Assembly: GCA_964524025.1 (NCBI GenBank)
Contig: CAZGBT010000001.1
Coordinates: 56,532-120,531, forward strand
Direction of reading: 5' to 3'
DNA: 64,000 nt
From: CAZGBT01 sp964524025
Lineage (GTDB): Archaea; Aenigmatarchaeota; Aenigmatarchaeia; CG10238-14; EX4484-224
The position numbers and the translations under genes are program-made. The notes beneath the pieces were generated by a model. That model was given only the letters and a program-made list of their open reading frames with translations, did no database searches and was not told where the DNA came from. Positions 47,595-56,687 of this stretch are shown here, piece after piece. Each line of letters begins with the position of its first letter. Position 1 is the stretch's first letter.

Positions 47595-48812
47595 CTAGCA
47601 GCAATACAACCTTTCTGGCATTTTACCTTCTTTTAAAGCCTCCCCAAATGGATTTCCAAAAGCTTCAACGTTTTCTAACATTTCAAGATTACTTTCTGTT
47701 ATAAGATTTTCTCTAGAGCAAATCTCCCTAATTTTTCTGATAATATTCGGCAAATCGATTCCAGCAGGACAAACCTTTTTGCAGAGAGAGCAAGTAGTGC
47801 AATAAAATATTTTTTCAAAAATTTTTTCCTTACCAAAAATTAGAGAAGCTAAACCTATTCCTCTCCCTCCTAAATATTTAAAACCGAACTTCTCTTGCAG
47901 ACTTCTATAAACAGGGCAAAAATATAGGCAAGAACCACAATTTATACAGTAAAGCAACTCTTCAAATTCAGTCCCTATAATTTTGCTCCTTCCATTATCT
48001 ACCAAAATTAAATAAATTTCTTTAGCTCCGTGCATTCCATAAACAAGTTTATTTTCTATATCAGCAGTTTTAGTAATTCCGCCTATTACATTTATGAAGG
48101 AAGGTAAGGATCCCAAAGCAAACAAGGCTTGAATCTTGCATAAAAACGATGCTTCCTCAAAACTTCTTACTATTTTATCTATGCTTGCAATAATTATGAA
48201 CTTTTCTACAGACTTTAAAATTAACGAAATATTCCCTTCATTTTCCGTTATTAAAATAAAACCGTCTGAAGAAATAAAATTGGCACCGCTTAGCCCTATT
48301 TTCGCCTTTTTAATCCCTTCAGAAATAAAATTTTTAACGAATTCAGTAGCTTCTTTAGCATCTTTTATTTTTACCTCAAACTTTTTTTCTAAAGCTCCTT
48401 TTATTTTTTCGAAAGGAATTTTTACAGCAGGAACTATTGGATGGGAAGGTTTTTCTTTTAACAAATCTATTATAAAATCTCCGCAATCAGTTTCTACTAT
48501 TTCATTCCTTCCATCAAATAGTTGCTTTATTTCAAGTTCATTCATAACGTTTGATTTAGATTTTACTAGAATTTCACCTTTCGGAATTATTTTGAAAAGA
48601 AAATCTTTCAATTCCTCTCTATTCTTAACTTCTATTACTTTAATCCCATTTTTTTGCAGATTTTCTTTTAAATCCTTTTTAAGATTTTCTAAGTTTTTTA
48701 AAGAGTTGCTTCTAATTTCTCTAACTTTTTTTACTATTTCTTCAAAATTAACTGATTTCAACAATTCTTCTGTTTTTTTCCTATGCAAATCTGCAATTTT
48801 CTGGAAGCTCAT
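47595..48812 (-). CDS. LutB-like LUD domain ferredoxin-type iron-sulfur protein
   Basis: A 405-residue protein: a LUD (lactate utilisation) domain in residues 20-270, with VKSKSNVMNELEI, GRNEIVETDCGDFIIDLL and KIGLSGANFISSDGFILITEN, followed by two ferredoxin 4Fe-4S motifs, CINCGSCLYFCPVY and CTTCSLCKKVCPAG. The ending (ERLYCC) has a Cys pair. The domain order equals LutB/YkgF. It heads the operon LutB-CcdA-LutA. No LutC gene is present. Electron flow from lactate or another hydroxyacid to a membrane thiol carrier would fit, as inference. Confidence 0.85.
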   Translation of the reverse strand: MSFQKIADLHRKKTEELLKSVNFEEIVKKVREIRSNSLKNLENLKKDLKENLQKNGIKVIEVKNREELKDFLFKIIPKGEILVKSKSNVMNELEIKQLFDGRNEIVETDCGDFIIDLLKEKPSHPIVPAVKIPFEKIKGALEKKFEVKIKDAKEATEFVKNFISEGIKKAKIGLSGANFISSDGFILITENEGNISLILKSVEKFIIIASIDKIVRSFEEASFLCKIQALFALGSLPSFINVIGGITKTADIENKLVYGMHGAKEIYLILVDNGRSKIIGTEFEELLYCINCGSCLYFCPVYRSLQEKFGFKYLGGRGIGLASLIFGKEKIFEKIFYCTTCSLCKKVCPAGIDLPNIIRKIREICSRENLITESNLEMLENVEAFGNPFGEALKEGKMPERLYCC

Positions 48813-48889
48813 AAGCTAAATAAGAATTGGTTAACTTTCTTTAATAGTTTCTTAACCTTTTTAAGCAAAAGTTTTATTGTAAAAATTAT

Positions 48890-48961
48890 GGGCCCGTAGT
48901 CTAATGGTTAGGACGCCACCCTGACGCGGTGGAGGTCCCGGTTCGATTCCGGGCGGGCCCA
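48890..48961 (+). tRNA. tRNA-Val (anticodon GAC)
   Basis: A 72-base cloverleaf on the plus strand. Acceptor GGGCCCG/CGGGCCC, D arm GTCT-AATGGTTA-GGAC, anticodon loop CTGACGC with GAC at 34-36 in stem CCACC/GGTGG, T arm CCCGG-TTCGATT-CCGGG, discriminator A. No CCA is encoded. Position 37 is G. All stems are fully paired except a normal G-U in the D stem. Confidence 0.95.
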
Positions 48962-48999
48962 TGAAATTAAACTTCCTTTGCAGTTTTAGAGTACTTTAA

Positions 49000-49360
49000 G
49001 AATTCGGAGGCTGCTTACTAACTGGTTTTAATCTAAGATTAGAAAATAACCTCCAAAATGCGTTTGAAATTTGCGAAAAAGTTAAAAAATTGCTGATAAA
49101 CTTTTGGTACCGTCACCTCAACCGCCAACTACAGGAGAAAATAGAAATTAAGTATGGAGATTAAGAAATAACGACTGGATAATAAGATTTGAAATTATTC
49201 TGACTGAGAATTTTGAAGTCGAAAAATTTACAGAATTCTAAAGAAAGACTATAACTTTCAAGAATAAAAGTTGAGAAAGAACTAATCGAGAGAAGAGTTA
49301 GTGGTAAGCTAAATTCCTTTTAATTACCGGAAAGTATGGATAGAAGCTGAACTAGGTTGA
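49000..49360 (+). pseudogene. Decayed coding region of unknown family
   Basis: The 497-base spacer after tRNA-Val has no intact gene but a string of frame-shifted coding-like pieces on the plus strand. From 49000 a 54-codon frame reads EFGGCLLTGFNLRLENN, then FEICEKVKKLLINFWYRHLN, then EKIEIKYGD and a stop. In other frames follow DWIIRFEIILTENFEVEKF, KKDYNFQE, VEKELIERRVSGKLNSF and NYRKVWIEAELG. Read through in order, they form a plausible helical protein of about 120 residues with four or more lesions. I do not recognise the family. The last 100 bases before 49459 are AT-rich promoter-like sequence. Confidence 0.5.
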
Positions 49361-49458
49361 AAAAGAAGTTGAATTCGTTAGGACTTAAATTTACATTAAT
49401 TTTTTCGTAAATTGGTAAATGGGTTAAGCTTAAAAAAGTAACTTTTAAAGTATTTCAT

Positions 49459-50073
49459 ATGGGTTTTAGGAGGGCTTTATCAGTAGTTTTTGCAAGAATA
49501 GACAAAAAGCTTAAACTAACTGATAGAATAGGATACGCTGCTAGAAGGGCTGACGAATGTGTATTAGAAATTCTTTTGCATCCAATAAGTTATAAAACTT
49601 TTCTTATAGGAGCAGGTACAGCTGGTATTACATTTCTTCTAGGTAAACTTTTACAAGAGTTATTCACAAAACAAGTTGTAACGATTTCAGAAATTGCGTA
49701 TGGAGAGGGCAAAATTCACTATTTTTCTAATCATCAAGAAATATCAGCAACCGAATTCATGAAAAGAGTTCTTAATCAACAAGCTAAAGAGGCAGTCATA
49801 TGGCCAAAGCCATCAGTAAATTTCAGTGGTACTGTACAAGACTATTTAAAACAATATGGAGGAAACTATACGATAAAAGTTCCTAAGGATATTTCTGTTA
49901 CTATAGAAGAGCCATCAAGCGTTCATTATTTTAAACAAAAGGAAATAGTGGAGAAGAAACCATTTTCTTCCTTATCCCTTTTGGGTGCATCGATTTCCGC
50001 TGGGTGTTTAGCTGGGATTGCCTATCTGTTAAAAACTGCAGAAGGTGTTCTAAATAAATTAAAGAAGTATTGA
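49459..50073 (+). CDS. Hypothetical membrane protein with two membrane helices
   Basis: A 204-residue protein with a basic amphipathic N-terminus (GFRRALSVVFARIDKKLK), one membrane helix near residues 47-66 (TFLIGAGTAGITFLLGKLL), a soluble middle part and a second helix near 175-195 (LLGASISAGCLAGIAYLL). By the positive-inside rule the middle domain (residues 70-170, strands VVTISEIAYGEGKIHYF and YTIKVPKDISVTIEE) would be outside. No family recognised. It stands alone and is convergent with the PyrI-like gene. Confidence 0.6.
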   Translation: MGFRRALSVVFARIDKKLKLTDRIGYAARRADECVLEILLHPISYKTFLIGAGTAGITFLLGKLLQELFTKQVVTISEIAYGEGKIHYFSNHQEISATEFMKRVLNQQAKEAVIWPKPSVNFSGTVQDYLKQYGGNYTIKVPKDISVTIEEPSSVHYFKQKEIVEKKPFSSLSLLGASISAGCLAGIAYLLKTAEGVLNKLKKY

Positions 50074-50127
50074 TTTGAGAAAAACAGTTCTCGGTACCTA
50101 GTAACTTAAAAAATCAAAAAAAGAAGT

Positions 50128-50430
50128 CTATTTTCTTAGTTCTTTAATTCTTACTTTTACCTTAACTCTTTTGTTTGAGATTAGATTTATAGTAGCTTTT
50201 GGTGCTAACTTTCTTATTTTCTTAGCAACCTTTTCTGGTTCTAGATGAATTCCCTCTATTTTTATTATATCTTTCCTTCCTAGTTGCTTGCTAGGTACGT
50301 TTATCAAGATAGAAATTGTGTACTTTCTTTTAGGAATTCTTAAAGCTTCTAAAACTTTTATGGCATTTCCTGCTTTAATGTGATCTATTACAGTACCAAA
50401 CCTTATTTTAGCTAACTTTTTAGTTGCCAT
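50128..50430 (-). CDS. pyrI: PyrI-like allosteric domain without zinc domain (aspartate carbamoyltransferase regulatory chain)
   Basis: A 100-residue protein equivalent to the N-terminal allosteric domain of PyrI: RFGTVIDHIKAGNAIKVLEAL, LINVPSKQLGRKDIIKIEG and LAPKATINLISNKRVKVKV match the nucleotide-binding face (GTVIDHI, GRKDxIKIE, APxATxN). PyrI normally has about 150 residues with a C-terminal zinc domain of four cysteines that binds the catalytic chain. Here the frame stops after VKVRIKELRK with TAG (50128-50130), and no cysteine motif follows in any frame. So either the protein has lost the PyrB-contact domain or it works independently. No pyrB gene is in the window. It is divergent from the gene at 50483 across 52 bases. 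Confidence 0.85.
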   Translation of the reverse strand: MATKKLAKIRFGTVIDHIKAGNAIKVLEALRIPKRKYTISILINVPSKQLGRKDIIKIEGIHLEPEKVAKKIRKLAPKATINLISNKRVKVKVRIKELRK

Positions 50431-50482
50431 ATTTTTTGTTCTCTAAACCAAATCTTTTAAATCTCTTAAGAAATTTCTAATC

Positions 50483-52090
50483 GTGCTTGCTGAAAAAGCG
50501 AGACTAAGGATTCAAGCTGAGAGAAGGATTGTATGTAAGTATATGGTTGATAGAAGAGTTATGAATTCCTATCTGGAAAAGTTAGAAGAACTTTCAAGGA
50601 AATTGGGAGAAGAAGAACTTCAATGCGATATGCGATTTTTCTTTACAAACTGGATATTAAACAAGTTGCGGATAGATCCAACTTCGGCAATCGCAAGTTA
50701 TGCAGTTAAGAAATTTCCCTCAGACTTAGAGATTAAAGTAGATAAAAAACCCTCTGGTAAACTTGTTATAGTTAGAAAGAGATGCAAAATAGATCAGGTC
50801 TCCTTTTTTGTTAATGTAATGCTAGATTGCAGGTATTCTTGTTCTGCGGGGCTTCTGGCTATAACACATCCTTATACATCAACGATTCAGCCGATAGTTT
50901 TCGGTAGGTTCGCATACAGATTAACTCCAGAAAAAGCAGGAGAGACTCTTGGGATATACGATTTTAAGGTACCTATTCTACCAACTAAAAAGTCCCTATA
51001 CGAAGGTAGACTTACTGTAAAGAACAGAGATGAGCTAAATTTTGTAAAAAAGATTCTTACAGCAACTTACACAGAAAGGGAAACCTCAATTCTAGCTCTT
51101 GCTTTATTAAAAGATGGTGAGAATAGACTGTTTGCTTTTGAATCAATAGAATTTCCTGGAAAGCCGATGAGGCAAAGATGGAGAGAAAAGATAAAAGATG
51201 AGCATGGAGTGGAATATCTATTAGTTGGGAATATAAGAACAGTTGATCATTTAATTAAACTAATGGAAGTCGATGACGCAGGAGCTTTCTACCCTTCTGT
51301 ATTTGAATACATAGAGTATAAAGGCATCCGTATGGGATTTCCAACAAGAATTGTAATAGAAGTAGATCCAAGATATGCCAGCCTAAAAAGAGCTAAGAAA
51401 GTTTTTATAGAAATTACAAAGACCTTACATAAATTTAGAATTCCATACGTTTCGTTATTTTCTGGAAATAAAAGCGCAAGAGACCAAATTGATGTTGATA
51501 AAGAAGAATTTATAGAGAATTTTGAGGAACTTTATGATGATTTTTCAATATGCGGGATGGTTAAGGAAGGGCCAATAAAATCGCCAGCAGATAAGTGGAA
51601 AAGGTTAAATAGAGCACTCCTCCTATCAATCGCCATAGACGTTTTTGATAGATGCAAAGATTTTACGTTAGATAGGGAGAGATGGGAACACATACCATTG
51701 ATGGATTCACCAGCTACGGTTTCGATCGCTAAAGGATCTCTTAAATCTCTAAGAAGATTGTCTCAAACAAAATTTAAGGAGCTGAAAAGAGAGGATGATA
51801 GATTTAGAAATTGGCCCAGACCTATTATACCACTTTTCTGTACTCTAATAGAACCAGACGAAGTGCCCATCAGTCAGAAAGAAATTTTTGATATATGTAA
51901 CCCATTTGATGCCGCAGAAAGGGCGGAAAGGTTTCTTATAGAAATGGGATATAAGAGATACTTAACAACGGATATTTTAAGAAAAGTTTTTAGTTGGATA
52001 GAGGATTCGGATAGAAGAAGACAAATGTTTGAAGATTTATGCAGAGGTGAACTTATTTTCAGGAAAAATTGGCTAAAAAACAACAGTTAG
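50483..52090 (+). CDS. Hypothetical protein, possibly a degenerate archaeo-eukaryotic primase-like domain
   Basis: A 535-residue soluble protein from GTG 50483. The region FPTRIVIEVDPRYASLKRAK (about 290-310), then FRIPYVSLFSGNKSARDQIDV (about 325-345), then PLMDSPATVSIAKGSLKS (about 410-430) follows the order of the PriS/AEP motifs (DxD; SGxxGxH; the basic R-x-P-x-S-x-H-x-K). The first Asp is Glu, and the His of the second motif is absent. This suggests a diverged, perhaps inactive primase-like domain. The N-terminal 280 residues have no recognised domain. Its 3' end overlaps the convergent surface-protein gene by 32 bases. I hold the primase link as a weak hypothesis. Confidence 0.4.
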   Translation: MLAEKARLRIQAERRIVCKYMVDRRVMNSYLEKLEELSRKLGEEELQCDMRFFFTNWILNKLRIDPTSAIASYAVKKFPSDLEIKVDKKPSGKLVIVRKRCKIDQVSFFVNVMLDCRYSCSAGLLAITHPYTSTIQPIVFGRFAYRLTPEKAGETLGIYDFKVPILPTKKSLYEGRLTVKNRDELNFVKKILTATYTERETSILALALLKDGENRLFAFESIEFPGKPMRQRWREKIKDEHGVEYLLVGNIRTVDHLIKLMEVDDAGAFYPSVFEYIEYKGIRMGFPTRIVIEVDPRYASLKRAKKVFIEITKTLHKFRIPYVSLFSGNKSARDQIDVDKEEFIENFEELYDDFSICGMVKEGPIKSPADKWKRLNRALLLSIAIDVFDRCKDFTLDRERWEHIPLMDSPATVSIAKGSLKSLRRLSQTKFKELKREDDRFRNWPRPIIPLFCTLIEPDEVPISQKEIFDICNPFDAAERAERFLIEMGYKRYLTTDILRKVFSWIEDSDRRRQMFEDLCRGELIFRKNWLKNNS

Positions 52091-52796
52091 TAAAGACATT
52101 TCGCTTCTTCCTCCTGAAGAATAGAAAAATAAAGTATATTCCAACTAGAATCGCTAGAAGAACTAAGAAAATTATTAAAACATTTTGATTTTGAATAAAA
52201 GAAAGAAATCTGGTACTAATTTTTCCCCCTTCTCCTGAAGGTTTTTCTTTTCTTTCACTTTTATTTACTTCTATTTTTAATCCACTCTCTTCAGTCTTAT
52301 TGGCTAGCGTTGCAACGTTAAGATTCCTAAATTTTTTTTCAACTTGCTTTCTACCTTTAACCTTTAAAATGAACTTAAAATCCCTAGCTTGGGATACAGA
52401 AATTTGCTCTCCCTTGCTCTTTGCAATCGCTGTAATTATCGCCTCTCCAGCTTCTGCATAAGATAAAGGCTTAAAATACACTTCAACAATTTTTGCTTTA
52501 AATTGTTTGTTACCGACAACAATAATTTCAACCTTTCCCTCTGGATTTTTTGAAAGTATAAAATTGTTAGGTACAATCTTAACTTCCCATCCTTTTGGCA
52601 AGTAAGTTGGAAAAAAATTTAAATTAAAATCTTCCTCGCCAGAATTCCATACCAAAATTCCAGCTTTAGCTAAGCTCCCTATTTCAACTTCTATTTCTTT
52701 AACCTTTTGCAAACTACCAAAGCTTATTTCAGCTTTTGCAGCAATTGATAATAAAGAAATTGCCAGTAGAAAAGTCAAGATTATTCTAAGCTTCAT
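52059..52796 (-). CDS. Secreted membrane-anchored protein with NEW3/Ig-like domain
   Basis: A 245-residue protein from ATG 52796, which overlaps the stop of the large surface protein by 4 bases. The signal peptide is residues 1-20, then an Ig/NEW3-like domain (VEIGSLAKAGILVWNSGEEDFNL, YLPKGWEVKIVPNNFIL), a basic linker and one C-terminal membrane helix near 203-225 followed by RRKKRN. An in-frame start further upstream lies within the surface protein and is not needed. It probably acts together with the 1280-residue protein at the cell surface. Confidence 0.68.
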   Translation of the reverse strand: MKLRIILTFLLAISLLSIAAKAEISFGSLQKVKEIEVEIGSLAKAGILVWNSGEEDFNLNFFPTYLPKGWEVKIVPNNFILSKNPEGKVEIIVVGNKQFKAKIVEVYFKPLSYAEAGEAIITAIAKSKGEQISVSQARDFKFILKVKGRKQVEKKFRNLNVATLANKTEESGLKIEVNKSERKEKPSGEGGKISTRFLSFIQNQNVLIIFLVLLAILVGIYFIFLFFRRKKRNVFTNCCFLANFS

Positions 52797-55700
52797 GGTT
52801 TTTCGCCCACTAAAACACCTTTTATGCTTATATTTCCCACATAATAGCCAGCATAAACTGGCGGTACGTCTAACCAAAACCAAATAGTTACATTAGTTGA
52901 TGGAGGAACGTTAGATTTTATTAATTGGTAAGCATAGCTTAGTCTAAAAGAAGTAGAATAGTCGTTTGTTTGGTTGTTAAAAGTTAGGTTACCTACTTTG
53001 ATTATCGATGAATAAGTTTTGTTTATTAAGTCGGTAGCGTTTAAATAAAGGTCTAGGTTACAGGAGCCAGGATTTACTGTTATGTTATAAAGATTGTTTT
53101 GATTTCCAGTGGCATTGTTTCCTCTGGTATTCGGCTTTACAGTTCCAAATTCTACAGAAGCAAATTGAACTGTCATATCTACAGTACATGAAGTTATTAC
53201 GATAGTTGCATTCTCTGTATGGTTTTCTTTAACGTTTTCTAAAGAAGAGTTGAATAGAACTCCTATTTTCCAACCACTATCTATAGCTCCAGTTGCATTT
53301 ATTAGCCAACTTAGAATACAAGTTTGATCTTCAAGCAAGGTTCCGCAACTTTTTGTTGCATAAGCAGGAGTTTCGTTAATGAAGAATGGCTTAGCTCCAT
53401 AATCTTCTGGAATTGGTGTATCTGGATAAGATGAAGTAGAATTATATCTTACTGTTCCATTAACCTCTCCACAATCGCCAGCTCTGCAAGTCACGCTTGC
53501 ATTAACCCAGAAAGTTGAATTTTGAATAACATTCGTAGTTGCTGTTGGATCTGGAGTTAATAAACTAACTTCTAAATAAGGAATAGACCCTAATGCATAA
53601 GCTTCGAATTTAGAAACATTAAACCAAACGTGAGTAGAATTTTCTTTAGCATTGTAGTCAGAAAAGCTTTTTATTTCCCACTGGGTACAATTTGAGTTGC
53701 TCCAATCCCAGTTTAAACAATGCAAAATTTTATTGTATGTAGCATCCTCTTTCGGTAGATAAATTGTAGCATGCGAATAGTTTAAATCTGTATCGTTAAA
53801 GGCTATTAGTGCAGATATCCTTTGGACTTGCTGGGGTAAATAGTTCTGATAGTTTTCTACTATTTGAGCTATCAAATTCAAGTTTCGCGTAACGTTAATT
53901 TGATGTATTAGTAAAACCAAATTGTCTGTAGTTATTTTTTGAATTATTTCTAAGGAATAATTTTGAAAAAATTCCAAAGGTTGGGAATGGGTTTTAGAGA
54001 ACGAATACATTAAATTATAATTTTTATCTAAAAGTTTTACTATAGCTTCTTCGTTCAAATTAGAACTATCGTTAAACAAGGTTAAATTAAAACTTTTTGT
54101 TGCTTTGACTATTTTTACTATTATGCTTGCCGTATTATTTTCTTTGATCTGGCTAAAAGATGAAGTAAAGTTAACATCTATCGACCAAACTGAACCTATA
54201 GCTCCTGTTGCGTTTATTAACCAATCTAATTCACAATTTTTATTTTTGTCTAAATATCCACATGCATAAATTCCAGTTACATTATAAATATCGCCGCCCA
54301 TTATTCCTAAAAAGGTTTGGTTGTGTAACAAAAAAGTTTCAGATGTATCATAAATTTCAAAATAGCTATCTATTCCATTTGGCTCTGGAAACGTATAAAC
54401 ATGTACGTATATTTCGTCAGAAGGTTTAGCATCATAAGCATCTACTTCGCATAATCCAGCAATTCCTTCGACTCCTGTAAACAAAATTTTTATCCATCTT
54501 GTAACTTTTGAAGGAAAATTAATTTCTAAGCCTGTTGAACCATCAGGAGGTAAAGCACCAAAGCTTATGAAGGAACCATCATCAAATATAATCCTTCCAG
54601 AAGTTATGTTATTAATGCCAGGCAAGTCCCATAAAACAACTTTATTAATTTCAACTTTATTTGGAAATGTAATATTAAGCCATGCGCCCGCACCTTCGTT
54701 ATCGGATTTCCAACATTTATCGAAACCTGAGCTACGACTTTCATGGTAAGCTAGATCATCGATAGCATAAATTGGTAAGTTACGATCATAGCCAGTTACA
54801 TCAGTTCCAGGATAAGAAGATGCTTTAATAGTAGCTCCACGATATTTTGAAGCATAATCAACCAGGTTATACCTTTCTAAGTATCCAGTAGAATAGCTTC
54901 TCGGAAATCTGAAAACAAGATTTGAGGCGTTTTGTAGCGGAATAGTTCCATTAAAGAGTTGAATGGAATCTATGAGAACTGTTGGATAATATCTTGAATA
55001 ACTATCTTGACCTTTTCTTACTTCTATTGTAATGTTAATTATTTTACCGCTCGATTTAAAACCTACTATTCTAGAAAGCACTTTAGTGGAACGTCCATTC
55101 TTCGGGTTTCCGCCCAAGTAAACACCATCGGATGGAGACCAAAGTCCAAGAGTAGATGCTATTATTGCAGTGGTCCCATCAGAAAAACCAAACGTAACGT
55201 TTACATAGGAATATTCAGCGTTATCGTTACCATATATCCACATACTAAAATAAAGGTTGTCGGTAATGACTACAGGCTGAAATCCTGTACTTGCGTTTTG
55301 AACTATTTTCCAATACAAAGCGTTTGGTGTATCTGTAGTGCTACTGCTTCCAGTTGCTCCAAAGGAATAGCTTCCATCATGCGCTATGGTTGAGTTTATT
55401 TGTGGGTTTTGCAAGCCAGGAACAACAATCCAACCTGTCAAATCACCCGTTTCAAAACCTCCGTTTATGATATAGTTAGTACCATTTGCTATTTTATATA
55501 TTTTGTACAAACGCCAAAAAGGAGTTTCGCTTTCGGTTTTGCTTATAGGTGTTGAGTTATATCTAGGAGATGCTACAATAGAGCCGCAGTTAGCGTTTGT
55601 ACCTTCCGAAAAACAAGTTACTTTTGCTCTAATATGAAAAGTAGTATTTTGAACGATTAGTAAAGGATTACTTTCTGTATAAACCTGTGGAGACGGGAAG

Positions 55701-56635
55701 GTTAGATTAGTCAGCAAGTAAGTTGGTTTAACTTCAAAAGTCATTATGTCAGTAACATTTTCATTTCCAGCGCTATCGTTAGCGTAGACTCTCCAAGCAA
55801 CTATAGTACCAGCTGGTAGAGAGAAATTTTGCCAAGTAAAATTACTCCAGCCTGAAGCTCCGTTTAAGCTTATCATATAAATTGTTTTATTCTCCCATTT
55901 TCCGGTTTCATTAGTAGCTAACCAAGCATAAGCCAAAGCTGAATTATCTTCCCAATAAGCTGATAGATTAACTTTACCTCCTATTCCTGGTTCGTTAGTT
56001 GATTGTTGTTGGCTAAACCATTTAGGAGGAATTTTTTCTAAGCTATAGTTAACTTCTATGTAAACTAGGTCTATATACAGTCGATCAGCAACAACTGCGC
56101 TATCTCCTTCGTAAGTAACATTTATTTGCAAAGCATCAAGATCAGAAGGTGTAGTAATATAATTTGTTATGTCATAACAATAAACTGCTTCTGTATCCTG
56201 GCATGTCGAATCTATAGTTTGCCAGTTACCTCCAGTATAGATTCCTATAGTGCAAGACGTTCCAATAGCATCGCTTACATACCACTCTATGCATAAATTA
56301 GCGCTATATACGCTTTCCATCGAAGAAGGTAAAGCAGATGAAGAAAATTTTTCAATTCTTAACCATCCTGGCTCACCACTCCAAGCTCTTATATAATTTA
56401 CATCATCAGGAGCAGCAGAAGCATAGGTATCGTCAGAATTTTTAACCCTATCACAATCACATGAAATTTCATTAGGGTTGGCATTGTGGTCTCTGCAATA
56501 ACAAACTGAGGGAGTAAAATTGGCTAGTGGATCTGCAAACTTGTTTTCATAATTAGCTTGAGCAAGGAATAAATGCGTTAATATCATGAAGAAGAGAAAG
56601 GTTGGAGCGAGTTTAAGTAAAGATTTTTTTATCAT
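52793..56635 (-). CDS. Large secreted cell-surface (S-layer-like) protein
   Basis: A 1280-residue secreted protein with a signal peptide (1-27) and no C-terminal membrane helix. It contains a Cys-rich N-terminal region (VCYCRDHNANPNEISCDC), several beta-sandwich modules, one with SSGFDKCWKSDNEGAGAWLN typical of discoidin/F5-8-like carbohydrate-binding domains, and repeats around SNGTxNA (TVRYNSTSS, ASPRYNSTP). The duplicated element C-(DQT)-CILSWLINATGAIDSGW occurs as NCELDWLINATGAIGSVW and at a later position. Sequons are dense, so it is probably heavily glycosylated. The downstream anchored protein is coupled by overlap. It may form part of the surface layer or bind polymers. Confidence 0.7.
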   Translation of the reverse strand: MIKKSLLKLAPTFLFFMILTHLFLAQANYENKFADPLANFTPSVCYCRDHNANPNEISCDCDRVKNSDDTYASAAPDDVNYIRAWSGEPGWLRIEKFSSSALPSSMESVYSANLCIEWYVSDAIGTSCTIGIYTGGNWQTIDSTCQDTEAVYCYDITNYITTPSDLDALQINVTYEGDSAVVADRLYIDLVYIEVNYSLEKIPPKWFSQQQSTNEPGIGGKVNLSAYWEDNSALAYAWLATNETGKWENKTIYMISLNGASGWSNFTWQNFSLPAGTIVAWRVYANDSAGNENVTDIMTFEVKPTYLLTNLTFPSPQVYTESNPLLIVQNTTFHIRAKVTCFSEGTNANCGSIVASPRYNSTPISKTESETPFWRLYKIYKIANGTNYIINGGFETGDLTGWIVVPGLQNPQINSTIAHDGSYSFGATGSSSTTDTPNALYWKIVQNASTGFQPVVITDNLYFSMWIYGNDNAEYSYVNVTFGFSDGTTAIIASTLGLWSPSDGVYLGGNPKNGRSTKVLSRIVGFKSSGKIINITIEVRKGQDSYSRYYPTVLIDSIQLFNGTIPLQNASNLVFRFPRSYSTGYLERYNLVDYASKYRGATIKASSYPGTDVTGYDRNLPIYAIDDLAYHESRSSGFDKCWKSDNEGAGAWLNITFPNKVEINKVVLWDLPGINNITSGRIIFDDGSFISFGALPPDGSTGLEINFPSKVTRWIKILFTGVEGIAGLCEVDAYDAKPSDEIYVHVYTFPEPNGIDSYFEIYDTSETFLLHNQTFLGIMGGDIYNVTGIYACGYLDKNKNCELDWLINATGAIGSVWSIDVNFTSSFSQIKENNTASIIVKIVKATKSFNLTLFNDSSNLNEEAIVKLLDKNYNLMYSFSKTHSQPLEFFQNYSLEIIQKITTDNLVLLIHQINVTRNLNLIAQIVENYQNYLPQQVQRISALIAFNDTDLNYSHATIYLPKEDATYNKILHCLNWDWSNSNCTQWEIKSFSDYNAKENSTHVWFNVSKFEAYALGSIPYLEVSLLTPDPTATTNVIQNSTFWVNASVTCRAGDCGEVNGTVRYNSTSSYPDTPIPEDYGAKPFFINETPAYATKSCGTLLEDQTCILSWLINATGAIDSGWKIGVLFNSSLENVKENHTENATIVITSCTVDMTVQFASVEFGTVKPNTRGNNATGNQNNLYNITVNPGSCNLDLYLNATDLINKTYSSIIKVGNLTFNNQTNDYSTSFRLSYAYQLIKSNVPPSTNVTIWFWLDVPPVYAGYYVGNISIKGVLVGEKP

Positions 56636-56687
56636 TATTTATCGTTATATCTTTAGAAAAGTAATTTAAGTAGGTTTGTAGGAGAAG

